Origin: Muriicola soli
Lineage (GTDB): Bacteria > Bacteroidota > Bacteroidia > Flavobacteriales > Flavobacteriaceae
NCBI RefSeq assembly: GCF_004139715.1
Contig: NZ_CP035544.1
Span: 1,364,001-1,428,000 of the forward strand
Length of the DNA stretch: 64,000 bases
Direction: 5' to 3'
Shown: in pieces, positions 1-9,053 of the stretch
Numbering within the stretch: position 1 is the first letter of the stretch
Layout of the letters: the number at the start of each line of letters is the position of its first letter
Notes under the pieces: model-generated
What the model saw: the letters and a program-made list of their open reading frames with translations, nothing else
Databases searched by the model: none
Told to the model about the DNA's origin: nothing
Made by a program: the position numbers and the translations under genes

Positions 1-87
1 AAAGACTGTTCCTATACAGCCGCAGCGCCCTCCACCAATTTTCTTGGCACCGTAGCCGGCAATGATTGCTCTGACCAGATTTTTCAT
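1..87 (-). CDS. Small conserved protein, N-terminal fragment
   Basis: An ATG at 87 opens a reading frame that runs off the left edge after 29 residues. It begins MKNLVRAIIAGYG and continues with a Gly/Cys-rich stretch (GGGRCGC). Short proteins with this start are common in Flavobacteriia, but I know no function. It lies 11 bases downstream of the outer-membrane gene on the same strand, so the two are probably cotranscribed. The C-terminus is missing. Confidence 0.55.
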   Translation of the reverse strand, partial: MKNLVRAIIAGYGAKKIGGGRCGCIGTVF

Positions 88-98
88 TTGATGTTTCT

Positions 99-1037
99 TT
101 AGGGTTTAGGGTTGTTTTTTACCAGATTAAATCGATATACCATCTCAAATTTAAACTGAAAACTGTCGTTCAGGTCCTGATTCAGAATCTCCCTGTCATT
201 TCCAAAGAAGATGCCGACCAGGGAAAGGTCTATTTTATCCTCATTGTTATACACTTTAAAATTCCTGAAAAAAGAATAGCCAAACTTACCCCTGAGTAAA
301 AGGGACGGAGTTATTTTAAGCTGTCCGTAGAGATATAATTCATTTGAAGCTCTCGTTACATAGTGGTCGTTAAAACCTTCTTTCTGAATACTGAAGGAAG
401 AGCCCAGGCCATCAAAGCGCATCCCGGCAGATATTACACTGTTGAGACTGTAATTCAGGTCTACCCTGACCGGCAGAAAGATATCAGCTTCAAAAAGATC
501 ACTTGCACTTTTGTAGTACATCCCGACAATGGGAACCAGCAGCAAGCCAAACTCTTCTGTATTCCCGTATAATCCGTATAGGTATTTTAACCGATTGGTT
601 TTTGTCCTGGTCAACAAAGCTACCGCCCCAATCTGATTCCCTTTCCTGAAACCAGTACTGAAATCAGAAGCTACTTTGGGGATGAGTACAAAAGTTCCCG
701 ACCATTTCTCATTAAAAGTAGTATTCCAACCCAACCTCAGATTTATCCCGTATAAATTGGTTTCAGGACTGGGGGACGGACTTAAATCGACATTGATACG
801 ATTTGCACTTAGCCCAAAGATCAGGGCATTTTTTTTATCGAGTACCAGAGGCAGGTCAAGGTTTATATTCCATTCCTGAATAGCGGATTCAATATTAGTG
901 TCTTCGAGGTTTCGTTCAAAAGAGGAAGTATAGGAAAACGAAGCCAGATCAATGTGGTCTTGTCCGGTCATAAGAAAAGTGCCACTTAGTAAGGCACTGC
1001 ACAATACAATTATTCGGAAAAAGCGAATGCACACCAT
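99..1037 (-). CDS. DUF6268-like outer membrane beta-barrel protein
   Basis: The 312-residue product starts with a hydrophobic export signal (IIVLCSALLSGTFLMTGQ) and continues as alternating amphipathic strands rich in Tyr, Phe, Asn and Gly. It ends in an aromatic strand (FQFKFEMVYRFNL), as expected of an outer-membrane beta barrel. The sequence resembles the DUF6268 family of Bacteroidota. I chose the ATG at 1037; a GTG two codons upstream (1043) is also possible. No substrate can be assigned. It seems to form an operon with the small gene running off the left edge. Confidence 0.6.
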   Translation of the reverse strand: MVCIRFFRIIVLCSALLSGTFLMTGQDHIDLASFSYTSSFERNLEDTNIESAIQEWNINLDLPLVLDKKNALIFGLSANRINVDLSPSPSPETNLYGINLRLGWNTTFNEKWSGTFVLIPKVASDFSTGFRKGNQIGAVALLTRTKTNRLKYLYGLYGNTEEFGLLLVPIVGMYYKSASDLFEADIFLPVRVDLNYSLNSVISAGMRFDGLGSSFSIQKEGFNDHYVTRASNELYLYGQLKITPSLLLRGKFGYSFFRNFKVYNNEDKIDLSLVGIFFGNDREILNQDLNDSFQFKFEMVYRFNLVKNNPKP

Positions 1038-1164
1038 TGCCACGAAAGATACTTCTTTTGTTGAAGTCTTTGCTTATTAAAATTAAATTACTGGGTTGAC
1101 TACAATTGAAATCGGAAGAAATAATGAATAAGTTGTAACTTTAGAAAAGTAAGATATAAACACT

Positions 1165-1536
1165 ATGAAAATACGTATTAAAGGAAATTCGGTGCGTTTC
1201 CGACTTACCAAAACTGAAGTGGAAGAACTCTGTTCTAAAGGTGCCATTGAAGAAGTAACGCATTTTAAGAATAAGCCCTTTGCCTATGCGGTGAAACGAA
1301 CTACAAAAGAAGGTATTCACGCCACTTTTGAGCAGGATGCAATAACACTGCATGTTGATGAACGACTTTTAGACGGTTGGAATCACAACGATAAAGTCGG
1401 TTTTGATCATGCTGAGAAAATCGATTCAGAAACCACTCTGAGTATCTTGCTGGAAAAGGATTTTGTTTGTCTCGATGAGCGCCTTGAAGACCAAAGTGAT
1501 AATTATCCAAACCCCAAAATGGAGTCCCAATATTAA
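1165..1536 (+). CDS. DUF7009-like small protein upstream of the molybdoenzyme
   Basis: The 123-residue soluble protein has no signal peptide or membrane segment. It starts MKIRIKGNSVRFRLTKTEVE and looks like a small beta-rich fold. I believe it belongs to the DUF7009 group of Bacteroidota proteins, but that assignment is from memory. Its stop lies 24 bases before the FdhF/YdeP-type gene on the same strand, so the two are probably one transcript. A role in maturation or regulation of that enzyme is inference from position only. Confidence 0.6.
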   Translation: MKIRIKGNSVRFRLTKTEVEELCSKGAIEEVTHFKNKPFAYAVKRTTKEGIHATFEQDAITLHVDERLLDGWNHNDKVGFDHAEKIDSETTLSILLEKDFVCLDERLEDQSDNYPNPKMESQY

Positions 1537-1560
1537 GACCAATTAAAGAATAATTTCAAT

Positions 1561-3867
1561 ATGCCGGTAGAACCAAGACCCATTAAACGAAATGTATCTC
1601 AGCGAGGTCCAGAGGAGTTCTCAGATCTCAGGATAAAGGAACCTATGCGGATCGCAGCAGGTACGGAAGGCGTTTATCAAGCTTTAAAGCACAGCTTCAA
1701 GGAAATGGGGATAAGCCGTTCTATTCCAGCGTTATTTAAATTAAATCAAAAGGACGGGTTTGACTGCCCCAGCTGTGCCTGGCCCGACCCTGAACATCCT
1801 TCTCCTATCGCTGAATATTGTGAGAACGGGGCCAAAGCTTTGGCTGATGAAGCCACTACATCACACATAGGAAAAGATTTCTTTGCCAAATATTCGGTTG
1901 AGGAATTGTCGCGTTTATCGGATTATCAGATTAACGCCTTTGGCCGGCTAACAGAACCTCTGCTACTCAAGGCAGACAGCCTTTATTACGAGCCTATAAG
2001 CTGGGAAGCCTCCTATGAACTGATCGCTGAGCATTTACGCGGACTACAAAACCCTGATGAAGCCATATTTTACACTTCAGGACGGTCGAGTAATGAAGCC
2101 GCCTTTCTATACGGGATCTTCGCCCGGGCATTAGGCACTAACAACCTGCCCGATTGCTCCAATATGTGCCATGAATCCAGTGGAGTGGCCCTCTCTGAAA
2201 CACTGGGGATAGGTAAGGGGTCTGTGAAACTGGAAGATCTATATGAAGCTGAAGTTATTTTGATAGCAGGACAAAATCCAGGAACAAATCATCCCAGAAT
2301 GCTCAGTGCATTAGAGAAATGTAAGAAAAATGGCGGCAAGATTGTCAGTATCAATCCGTTGCTGGAAACGGGACTGGTCAATTTTAAAAATCCTCAATCG
2401 GTAACCGGGATGTTAAGCGGCGGCACACAACTCGCCGATGTCCACCTCCCTGTAAAGATCAACCAGGATATCGCCCTGGTGAAGGCCATCCTGATAAAAC
2501 TAAAGGCACTGGACCAGGATAGTGGTAATGTTTTTGACCATGAATTTATCCTTGAGTATACCCAGGGCTACGATGCACTAATGGCAGATCTCGAGAACTA
2601 TGATCTAAACAGACTCATTGAGATGACCGGAGTAGGGGAGGCGGAAATTGATAAAGTAGTGGAATACCTCGCACAAGCCGAAAAAATAGTGGTTTGCTGG
2701 GCCATGGGCCTAACGCAGCACAAAAATTCGGTGGTCACCATCAAAGAATACGTCAACCTTTTGCTGCTTAAAGGTGCCATCGGTAAACCTAACAGCGGTA
2801 CCTGCCCGGTAAGGGGTCATAGTAATGTTCAGGGCGACCGGTCTGTCGGGATCATGCATTACGTTAACAAGACCTTTAATAAACGGGTTGAAGAACACCT
2901 GGGATTTAAAGCACCTGATCACGAGGGAGTTGACGTTGTGGGTGCCATGAAGGCAATGCATGAGGGAAAAGCAAAGGTGTTTATGTGTTTGGGTGGGAAC
3001 TTTGTCATGGCAGCTTCTGATACAGACTATACCGCAAAAGCCATACAGAATTGTGATTTGACCGTACAGGTGAGTACCAAATTAAATCGTTCCCACTTAG
3101 TGACGGGTAAGACTGCCCTGATTCTCCCCACACTTGGCCGCTCCGAAAAAGACATACAGGATGGCAGAGAACGCGAAATAACGACTGAGAATAGCATGGG
3201 CAGAGTAAGGGCTTCAAGGGGAATTTTAAAACCGGCTTCTGAAGAGCTCAAGAGTGAAATAGAGATTGTCACAGGTATTGCCGATGCCTATTTTAAAGGA
3301 GACCACGCGGTTGATTGGAAGGCCATGGGGAAGGATTACGACCTGATCCGCGAGAAAATTGACCTGGTGGCCAAGGGCTTTGATAAAACCGCGGAACGTG
3401 CCAGGGGTGTGGGATATTACCTCCCCAATAATGTAAGGGAACGTGATTTCAGTAAATTACCCGGTGGTAAAGCCAAAATAAGCGTAAATCCTCTCCCGGA
3501 TCACCAACTGGAACCGGACGAATTTATGTTGATGACAATAAGATCTCACGACCAGTTCAACACCACCATCTATGGCATGGACGATAGATACAGGGGAATT
3601 TACAACGAACGCAGGGTGCTTTTTATGAATAAGGAGGATATGGAATTTCTGGATTTAAAGAATGAGGACATTGTTCATCTCAACAGTACCTATGATGGGA
3701 TCAAAAGAGAAGCTTTCAGATTTAAAGTAGTTTCATATGACATCCCCCGCCGTAATTTGGCTGCATATTTTCCGGAGACCAATCCTTTGGTGCCTTTTAA
3801 CCATTTTGCAGATCAAAGTCGAACGCCCATCAGCAAATCTGTAAAAGTAAGGATTACAAAAGCATAG
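1561..3867 (+). CDS. FdhF/YdeP family molybdopterin oxidoreductase
   Basis: At 768 residues this matches E. coli YdeP, the reference for this branch of formate-dehydrogenase-H-like enzymes. An early CPSCAWP motif (Cys69, Cys72) could hold part of an Fe-S centre. The molybdopterin-binding regions follow, with TSGRSSNEA near 172-180, NMCHESSG near 201-208 and AGQNPGTNHPRM after that. The C-terminal part (MTIRSHDQFNTTIYG onward) is the molydopterin dinucleotide-binding barrel. There is no Tat or Sec signal, so the enzyme should be cytoplasmic. The natural substrate of YdeP-type enzymes is not settled; formate should not be assumed. It needs the cofactor made by the operon at 44.3-50.2 kb. Confidence 0.88.
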   Translation: MPVEPRPIKRNVSQRGPEEFSDLRIKEPMRIAAGTEGVYQALKHSFKEMGISRSIPALFKLNQKDGFDCPSCAWPDPEHPSPIAEYCENGAKALADEATTSHIGKDFFAKYSVEELSRLSDYQINAFGRLTEPLLLKADSLYYEPISWEASYELIAEHLRGLQNPDEAIFYTSGRSSNEAAFLYGIFARALGTNNLPDCSNMCHESSGVALSETLGIGKGSVKLEDLYEAEVILIAGQNPGTNHPRMLSALEKCKKNGGKIVSINPLLETGLVNFKNPQSVTGMLSGGTQLADVHLPVKINQDIALVKAILIKLKALDQDSGNVFDHEFILEYTQGYDALMADLENYDLNRLIEMTGVGEAEIDKVVEYLAQAEKIVVCWAMGLTQHKNSVVTIKEYVNLLLLKGAIGKPNSGTCPVRGHSNVQGDRSVGIMHYVNKTFNKRVEEHLGFKAPDHEGVDVVGAMKAMHEGKAKVFMCLGGNFVMAASDTDYTAKAIQNCDLTVQVSTKLNRSHLVTGKTALILPTLGRSEKDIQDGREREITTENSMGRVRASRGILKPASEELKSEIEIVTGIADAYFKGDHAVDWKAMGKDYDLIREKIDLVAKGFDKTAERARGVGYYLPNNVRERDFSKLPGGKAKISVNPLPDHQLEPDEFMLMTIRSHDQFNTTIYGMDDRYRGIYNERRVLFMNKEDMEFLDLKNEDIVHLNSTYDGIKREAFRFKVVSYDIPRRNLAAYFPETNPLVPFNHFADQSRTPISKSVKVRITKA

Positions 3868-3935
3868 GCCGGCTACAAAAGTGTAACACTTAGGCTAAAC
3901 GGCTGTCTTATGTTTATACATCTCAACAAAACACT

Positions 3936-5609
3936 ATGGTCATGGTTCGCGCTAACTCATTTCTCAGAAACATACTTGTATTAATCCTTTTCATCTTTAT
4001 TTCCGGAATTTCTTATGCACAGAGCACTTTCAGTGCTGAGCAATACCGAGAAGATTTGCGATTTTTACAGGAACAGGTCCACACTAATTTCCCCTTTCTC
4101 TTTAAAAAGACCACGGTAGCGGAATTTGACGAAGAAGTAGAAAGTTTTTATAAGGCAATACCGGAAATGGAGCCTCATGAGGTTCTTGTTGGTTTTACAA
4201 AACTGATAGCCGGTTTTGAATACGGACACACCATTTTTGCTTATTGGGATGGGATCATCCCCTTTCATCAGCTTCCTGTACTCTTGTATCAGTTTGATGA
4301 TGGTATTTACCTGCATGGGGTCCATAAAGACTATCCTGACGTTCTGGGGACTAAACTCCTGGCTATTGAAGATATGCCCATAGAAGATGCCATGAAAAAG
4401 ATAAGGCCGGTGATCTCCGCTGAAAATGACCAATTTGTCAAGGCATACGGCCTTCATTTCCTCACCTTTCCTGAATTCCTGCACGCACAGGGGGTGATAA
4501 ATAATTTGAACGGTGGAGTAGAGCTTACCCTAGAAAAGGATGGAAAGACTTTTAAAAAGCGGATTGAGGCCATCCCCGGCCAGAGACTTCCCACACAATA
4601 CGGAATGGTTAAGCCCGGAACCGACTGGCTGGATGCACGCGATACTTCAGAAACACCCTTATACTTAAAGCATCTCGATAAAATCTATTTCTATGAATAC
4701 CTGCCTGAGCAAAAAACACTTTATGTGCGGCATAGCCAGATCCAGGACGATTCCATCCAACCCATCCCGGAATTCTACAAAGAGGTTTTTAGTTTTATCG
4801 AGCAGCATGAAGTAGACAAATTTATCCTCGATGTTCGACTTAATGGAGGAGGCAATAATTACAAAAACAAGCCTATAGTAACCGGAGTCATTGCCAACAA
4901 AAAAATAAACCTGTCGGGTAAATTCTTTGTCATAATAGGAAGGCGAACATTCTCTGCATGTCAAAACCTGGTGAATGAACTACACACCTATACCAATGCG
5001 GTTTTTGTAGGTGAGCCCACCTCAGAAAACATCAATTTTTATGGGGACAATCATCCTGTTGTATTACCCAACACTAAGATGAAGGCGCTCATATCATTTG
5101 CCTGGTGGCAGGATAAGCCACAATGGGAAAATAAACCCGCGCTGTATCCACAAGTAGCCACAGGACTGACCTTTGAACAATACATAAGCAATCAGGACCC
5201 AGCATTGGAAGCGGCCTTAAACTATTCAGATTCAGGTTTTATCGCGGATCCTATGAGGTATTTTACAGAATTGTTTACCAGTGGCAAAATGAACCAAATC
5301 CTGCCGGAGGCTAAGCGGATGCTTAAAGAACCTCAATACGCTTTCTTTCAGTTTGAAGAGGAATTCAACAAGGCGGGCTACAATCTGATGCAAGGGCAGT
5401 CCTATGAAGAAGCGATCTATGTTTTTAAGTTGAATACTACTCTTTTTCCCGAATCGGCAAATGCCTGGGACAGTCTGGCAGAAGCCTATTGGAAGGCAGG
5501 GGATATAGCCAAAGCAAAAGAGCTGTACAACAAGGCGATTACACTGGATCCAAAAGGAGATATCGGGGATCATGCCAGGGCAAAGCTTCTGGAAATGGAT
5601 AAAGACTAA
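3936..5609 (+). CDS. Exported S41-family peptidase with C-terminal TPR
   Basis: The 557-residue product has an N-terminal signal peptide ending near SGISYAQ (about residue 29). The middle carries the S41 (tail-specific protease/interphotoreceptor retinoid-binding-like) core: DVRLNGGGN near 299-307 and the candidate nucleophile Ser340 in RRTFSACQN. Residues after about 455 form tetratricopeptide helices (ANAWDSLAEAYWKAGD). This S41-plus-TPR layout recurs in flavobacterial secreted proteases. The protein is expected in the periplasm or at the cell surface. An alternative ATG lies two codons downstream. The preceding molybdoenzyme ends 68 bases upstream; cotranscription is uncertain. Confidence 0.82.
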   Translation: MVMVRANSFLRNILVLILFIFISGISYAQSTFSAEQYREDLRFLQEQVHTNFPFLFKKTTVAEFDEEVESFYKAIPEMEPHEVLVGFTKLIAGFEYGHTIFAYWDGIIPFHQLPVLLYQFDDGIYLHGVHKDYPDVLGTKLLAIEDMPIEDAMKKIRPVISAENDQFVKAYGLHFLTFPEFLHAQGVINNLNGGVELTLEKDGKTFKKRIEAIPGQRLPTQYGMVKPGTDWLDARDTSETPLYLKHLDKIYFYEYLPEQKTLYVRHSQIQDDSIQPIPEFYKEVFSFIEQHEVDKFILDVRLNGGGNNYKNKPIVTGVIANKKINLSGKFFVIIGRRTFSACQNLVNELHTYTNAVFVGEPTSENINFYGDNHPVVLPNTKMKALISFAWWQDKPQWENKPALYPQVATGLTFEQYISNQDPALEAALNYSDSGFIADPMRYFTELFTSGKMNQILPEAKRMLKEPQYAFFQFEEEFNKAGYNLMQGQSYEEAIYVFKLNTTLFPESANAWDSLAEAYWKAGDIAKAKELYNKAITLDPKGDIGDHARAKLLEMDKD

Positions 5610-5785
5610 TTGTATTTAGAAATATCATAGGTGTAGTTCGTCCGATCGGGTTTAATATAGTGGGTTACCTAAAAGCTAGGATAAATTTAGATATCAAATA
5701 CAAAACCGATTTGCGGGCGGTCGATCTAAATTGTGATCCCTGAGGAATTGTTGTAATTTCACAAAGAAAGTGAGAAACAATTGAG

Positions 5786-7140
5786 ATGAAAACGATTAAA
5801 ATAGTACTTCAATTACTCTTAGTCCTGACGGTGGGCTGCCAAACAGGCAAGAAAGAAAAAAATGAGGAAAAAACACTCGCCATGGAGGTGCCCAAAGTGG
5901 TCACTGCCGACATTGAAGCAGGCATTAAGGCAAATATAGATAAAAGAGTAGAAGAGGGGGAGGCTACTTTAATATGTCTACGGATGAAGGTGACCTCAGA
6001 CTGCAATTAGTGCGGGTCCATACCGAATATCTTTCCAATCTGGGTCCACGCCGGCATTTTGCCTGTGTAGACCTGGCCGATGTTAGCGGAGATGTGTACG
6101 ATGTGGATTTTTTCCTCGAAGGTGATCCCGGCAGTATGACGGTTACCGAAACAACGTTGCACAAGCTCAACGGTAAACCTTTTTATACCTGGAAACAGCG
6201 TGAGGATAAAACCTGGTACCGAAAACCCATAGAGAATGCCTCCAACGATTTATTGGGGATTATAGAAGGGGAGGACCGCTTTGAATTCAGATATGAAGTT
6301 ACGCTCCCAGAATTTCAGCAGCAGGCCAGGATCTGGATTCCGGTGCCGCAGACGGATCGTTTTCAACAGATTGAGGTAAAAGAAATAAAGACCCCGGGGA
6401 CTCATCAAATCCTGGAGGAAAGTAAATACGGCAATTCTATTCTTTATATGGATCTCAGGCCTCAACAAAGCGGGGAAAAGATTGAATTGGTATACGATGT
6501 CATCAGGCAGGAAAAGAACCCCTATGAGGATGATTCCTTTGTGGCTGATTATCTCAATCCCAGTCTGTTGATGCCGGTAGGGGACCGATTTAAGGTTTTG
6601 GCCGACTCGATTATCGGGTTAAAAGGAGGGGATGGGGATATTATGAGGGCAAGGGCTTTATACGACTACATCATCGACAATATGAAATACATCAAAGCAG
6701 GGACCTATGGCACCGGAGATGCCGTGTATGCCTGCGATGCCTTAACGGGAAATTGTACCGAATTTCATTCCTTATTTATTTCCCTGGCCAGATCGGCTGA
6801 TATTCCCGCTCGTTTTGCCGTAGGGGCCGGGATTCCTTCAGATCGGGATGATGGAGGGATAGACGGCTATCATTGCTGGGCCGAATTTTACGCGGAAGGG
6901 AAGTGGTGGCCTGTAGATATTAGTGAGGCTAATAAATACACGGCGCTAGCTACCTATTATTTTGGGCGTCACCCGGCAAACCGAATTGAATTCACCAGGG
7001 GCAGGGATCTGGTTCCCGAACCCGGACCGCAGGGGGGACCGATCAATTTTTTGGCCTATCCGGTAATGGAAATAGGAAATACCCCTGCCTATCCGAAAAC
7101 TTTCTTTTCATTTCAAAGAAAATCGGAGCAAGGGAGTTAA
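5786..7140 (+). pseudogene. Transglutaminase-like lipoprotein, interrupted by one frameshift
   Basis: Two frames form one gene. The 5' part encodes a lipoprotein signal (LLLVLTVGCQ) and the 3' part a transglutaminase-like domain with the expected triad: Cys in NCTEFH, His in YHCWAEF, Asp in PVDISEA. The frames join at the five-G run at 5956-5960. One more G gives EEGGGYFNMSTDEGDLRLQL and a 451-residue product. Such lipoproteins are common in Flavobacteriia; the substrate is unknown. The start ATG at 5786 follows a GA-rich leader. The break is probably a sequencing undercall, because seven other breaks in the window have the same sign. If real, the gene is inactive. Confidence 0.8.
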
Positions 7141-7152
7141 TGGACGCGAATA

Positions 7153-7434
7153 TTACTCTCCGCTAACCGAATCCTTTTTTGTGGGGTGTTCTTCCCCTGA
7201 TGGATGCTCATCACCCTCTTTGGAAGGATGTTCTTCGCCTTCAGGATGTTCTTCACCCTCTTTGGAAGGATGTTCTTCTCCTTCAGGGTGTTCGCTTGCC
7301 TCAGCAGCTGCCTCCGTTTGTTCTGCTTCTTCTTTTTTCTTGGTATCGCGGCAGGAGGTCAATGCACCGGCGGTAAGGAAGGCAAACAGCAGTGCCACCA
7401 GACTCAGGGATTTAAATAGCTTTACTCGTTTCAT
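7153..7434 (-). CDS. His/Glu-rich repeat lipoprotein
   Basis: The 93-residue protein has a lipoprotein signal ending LTAGALTSC and then a low-complexity, strongly acidic tail. The tail is a 14-residue repeat built from EHPEGEEHPSKEGE, present about two and a half times, with seven His-Pro pairs. Such a tail could bind divalent metal ions (inference from composition). It is convergent with the transglutaminase gene, 12 bases away. No family name is known to me. Repeat copy number could vary between strains because the coding DNA repeats too. Confidence 0.65.
   Translation of the reverse strand: MKRVKLFKSLSLVALLFAFLTAGALTSCRDTKKKEEAEQTEAAAEASEHPEGEEHPSKEGEEHPEGEEHPSKEGDEHPSGEEHPTKKDSVSGE
7211..7294. 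repeat. 42-base tandem repeat within the His/Glu lipoprotein gene
   Basis: Two adjacent 42-base units start at 7211 and 7253 (both begin TCACCCTCTTTGGAAGGATG) and differ at only a few positions. A degenerate partial copy lies to the left. The unit length is a multiple of three, so gain or loss of a copy keeps the reading frame. Confidence 0.75.
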
Positions 7435-7564
7435 AGTACTAAGGGTTTAAGAGGTTATAGATCAGTAATTATTAATCAGTTTTTAATCCCTTTAAAGATA
7501 CCAAATTTAAAGGGAAACTTTATTTCGGTATTTTTAGCTATGCTAAGTTTCCAAAATTGACAAA

Positions 7565-8206
7565 ATGAATCGCAGAGTACTCTTGAGTTTGATGGGCGTT
7601 GCGCCCCTCGCACTAATATCTTCAAAAATACCTGATGCTGACAACCCTTTAATCGCTGATTTGATAAAGCGATGGAAGCGGTCTAAGGAATACACCTTAG
7701 CAGTGCTGGACGCCATGCCTGCAGAATTGCTGGAATTTTCACCCACTGCCGAACAGATGAGTTTTGCCCAGCATTTTTTACATCTGGGCTTTACCAATAA
7801 TATGTTTCTGGGTATTCTCCTGGATACCGAAACCTATGCGGATTATGAGGCGCTGTTGAAAGCCGGGTTTTGGCTGGAACGTCCTGATCCCATCAACCTG
7901 ATGCAACCCGATAAGCTGCAACAAAGAGCTGCTGCTACCAATAAGGCCCTGGTAGCGACATATGTCTCGGAAACATTTGACTACGCCATTGCGGGCATAA
8001 GCACCTTAACGGATGGGATGCTGGCCAAAGGGGAGCAGCGGGTAAAACCCTGGTATCTGAAAGGCCATAGTAATCTCGACCTTATCCTGCGGGGGGAAGG
8101 GCATACCACACATCACAGGGCTCAGGCTATTGTATACCTGAGGATAAAGGGGATTCAGCCCCGGGCTATTCTAAATTTAATACGCTTTAGAACGCTAAAG
8201 CGTTAA
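7565..8206 (+). CDS. Exported DinB-superfamily protein
   Basis: The 213-residue product carries the DinB/YfiT four-helix-bundle signature: His residues in AQHFLHLGF and in GEGHTTHHRAQA, which in the family bind a metal ion. It is preceded by a signal-like segment (MNRRVLLSLMGVAPLALISS), with two Arg before the hydrophobic core. That suggests a location outside the cytoplasm, and perhaps Tat export, though the Tat motif is incomplete. Most DinB proteins of this kind have no defined reaction; some are thiol-dependent transferases. The gene stands alone and is convergent with the Hcp-like gene. Confidence 0.75.
   Translation: MNRRVLLSLMGVAPLALISSKIPDADNPLIADLIKRWKRSKEYTLAVLDAMPAELLEFSPTAEQMSFAQHFLHLGFTNNMFLGILLDTETYADYEALLKAGFWLERPDPINLMQPDKLQQRAAATNKALVATYVSETFDYAIAGISTLTDGMLAKGEQRVKPWYLKGHSNLDLILRGEGHTTHHRAQAIVYLRIKGIQPRAILNLIRFRTLKR
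8182..8203 (+). terminator. Hairpin overlapping the DinB stop codon
   Basis: A perfect nine-base stem ACGCTTTAG / CTAAAGCGT encloses the loop AACG. It covers the last codons of the DinB gene and ends one base before the TAA stop. Only a weak T stretch follows. It could terminate transcription between two convergent genes or protect the 3' end; the first role is uncertain. Confidence 0.35.
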
Positions 8207-8217
8207 TTAAGTGGCCA

Positions 8218-8733
8218 TTACATTCCGGTTTGAATATTGTAGGAGGTTTCTGTTTTGTTACCCTCGCTATCCCAGTATTCCCAGGTGATTTTGGAAAAAC
8301 CAAAGGCTACTTCATCTACCAAAGTTCCTTGCGCATCCCCGGCAGAAGACGTGCGTACACTTTTTACCCGCACATTGTTCAGTGTTAATTTATAATACAA
8401 TCGGCCATTGGCGGTCACCATATCCAGTTCCAGCTCCGGAATCACCTGTCCTTTGGCGCATAATTCCATGAGTTGGGGAGTGGCCTTGTCCACTTTTTTA
8501 CTGATCATCACATCCTCAAAGTCTGCAGCCCTTCGTTGCCTCCCGGATGCCATATCTATTGCTGCCTTGGCAATGCCCTGACTAAAACTCTCAATATTAA
8601 TCCAGTCCTTATGAGCTCTTTCTGTGGATTCTCCTTTGATATCCCCGATTTTTAAATACGCGCTTTGTGCAAAAGAGAGGCTAACACAAAACAAGAGCGC
8701 TAATGTGGTCAATACAATAGAATTTGTTTTCAT
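8218..8733 (-). CDS. Hcp-family (type VI tube-like) protein with signal peptide
   Basis: The 171-residue protein opens with a clear Sec signal (LALLFCVSLSFAQ). It then shows the Hcp signature AYLKIGDIKGESTERAHKDW with INIESFSQG, followed by the family's beta-barrel pattern through VAFGFSKITWEYWD. Canonical Hcp/TssD is cytoplasmic, has no cleavable signal and sits among other tss genes. No other tss gene is present here. The likely role is therefore an exported Hcp-fold protein rather than a T6SS tube subunit; the actual function is unknown. Start ATG at 8733 is unambiguous because the signal begins there. Confidence 0.8.
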   Translation of the reverse strand: MKTNSIVLTTLALLFCVSLSFAQSAYLKIGDIKGESTERAHKDWINIESFSQGIAKAAIDMASGRQRRAADFEDVMISKKVDKATPQLMELCAKGQVIPELELDMVTANGRLYYKLTLNNVRVKSVRTSSAGDAQGTLVDEVAFGFSKITWEYWDSEGNKTETSYNIQTGM

Positions 8734-9053
8734 GGTATCGATGTTTAAAATTAGTTGGTGAGAATAAGATACAAAAAATGAAAAAAGCAGGAAGCAACTC
8801 TAAGTAAGTAGGGTGTGGCTATCTAAAACTTTTAAACAGCTCAACGATATTAGAGGGCAGGTACTGAAATATTCTATTTGACATAATATAAATTATAGAA
8901 CAAATATCACTAATGTGTAAAACGGCGTATGCTTGCATTTTACATAATTGCAGCTATCGGCCGCAGGACTATATTGGCAGATATGATGTCAAAGCCGTTT
9001 TGCGAAAGCAATTAAGTTTACAGAAAAGAATTTTAAGTCTGAGAGATTCTCCG
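8734..9053. other. Intergenic stretch with no supported gene
   Basis: This AT-rich 320-base interval lies upstream of the Hcp-like gene and downstream of the membrane protein at 9054. Open frames crossing it run antisense into the neighbour and show no start signal or family likeness. The Hcp-gene promoter should lie here, but I cannot point to a convincing TAnnTTTG box. I see no strong terminator hairpin. Confidence 0.5.

Noticed and set aside
4065-4484. A 139-codon open frame antisense to the S41 protease gene.
   Set aside because: It lies wholly within a well-supported gene, has no family likeness and no promoter or ribosome-binding site.
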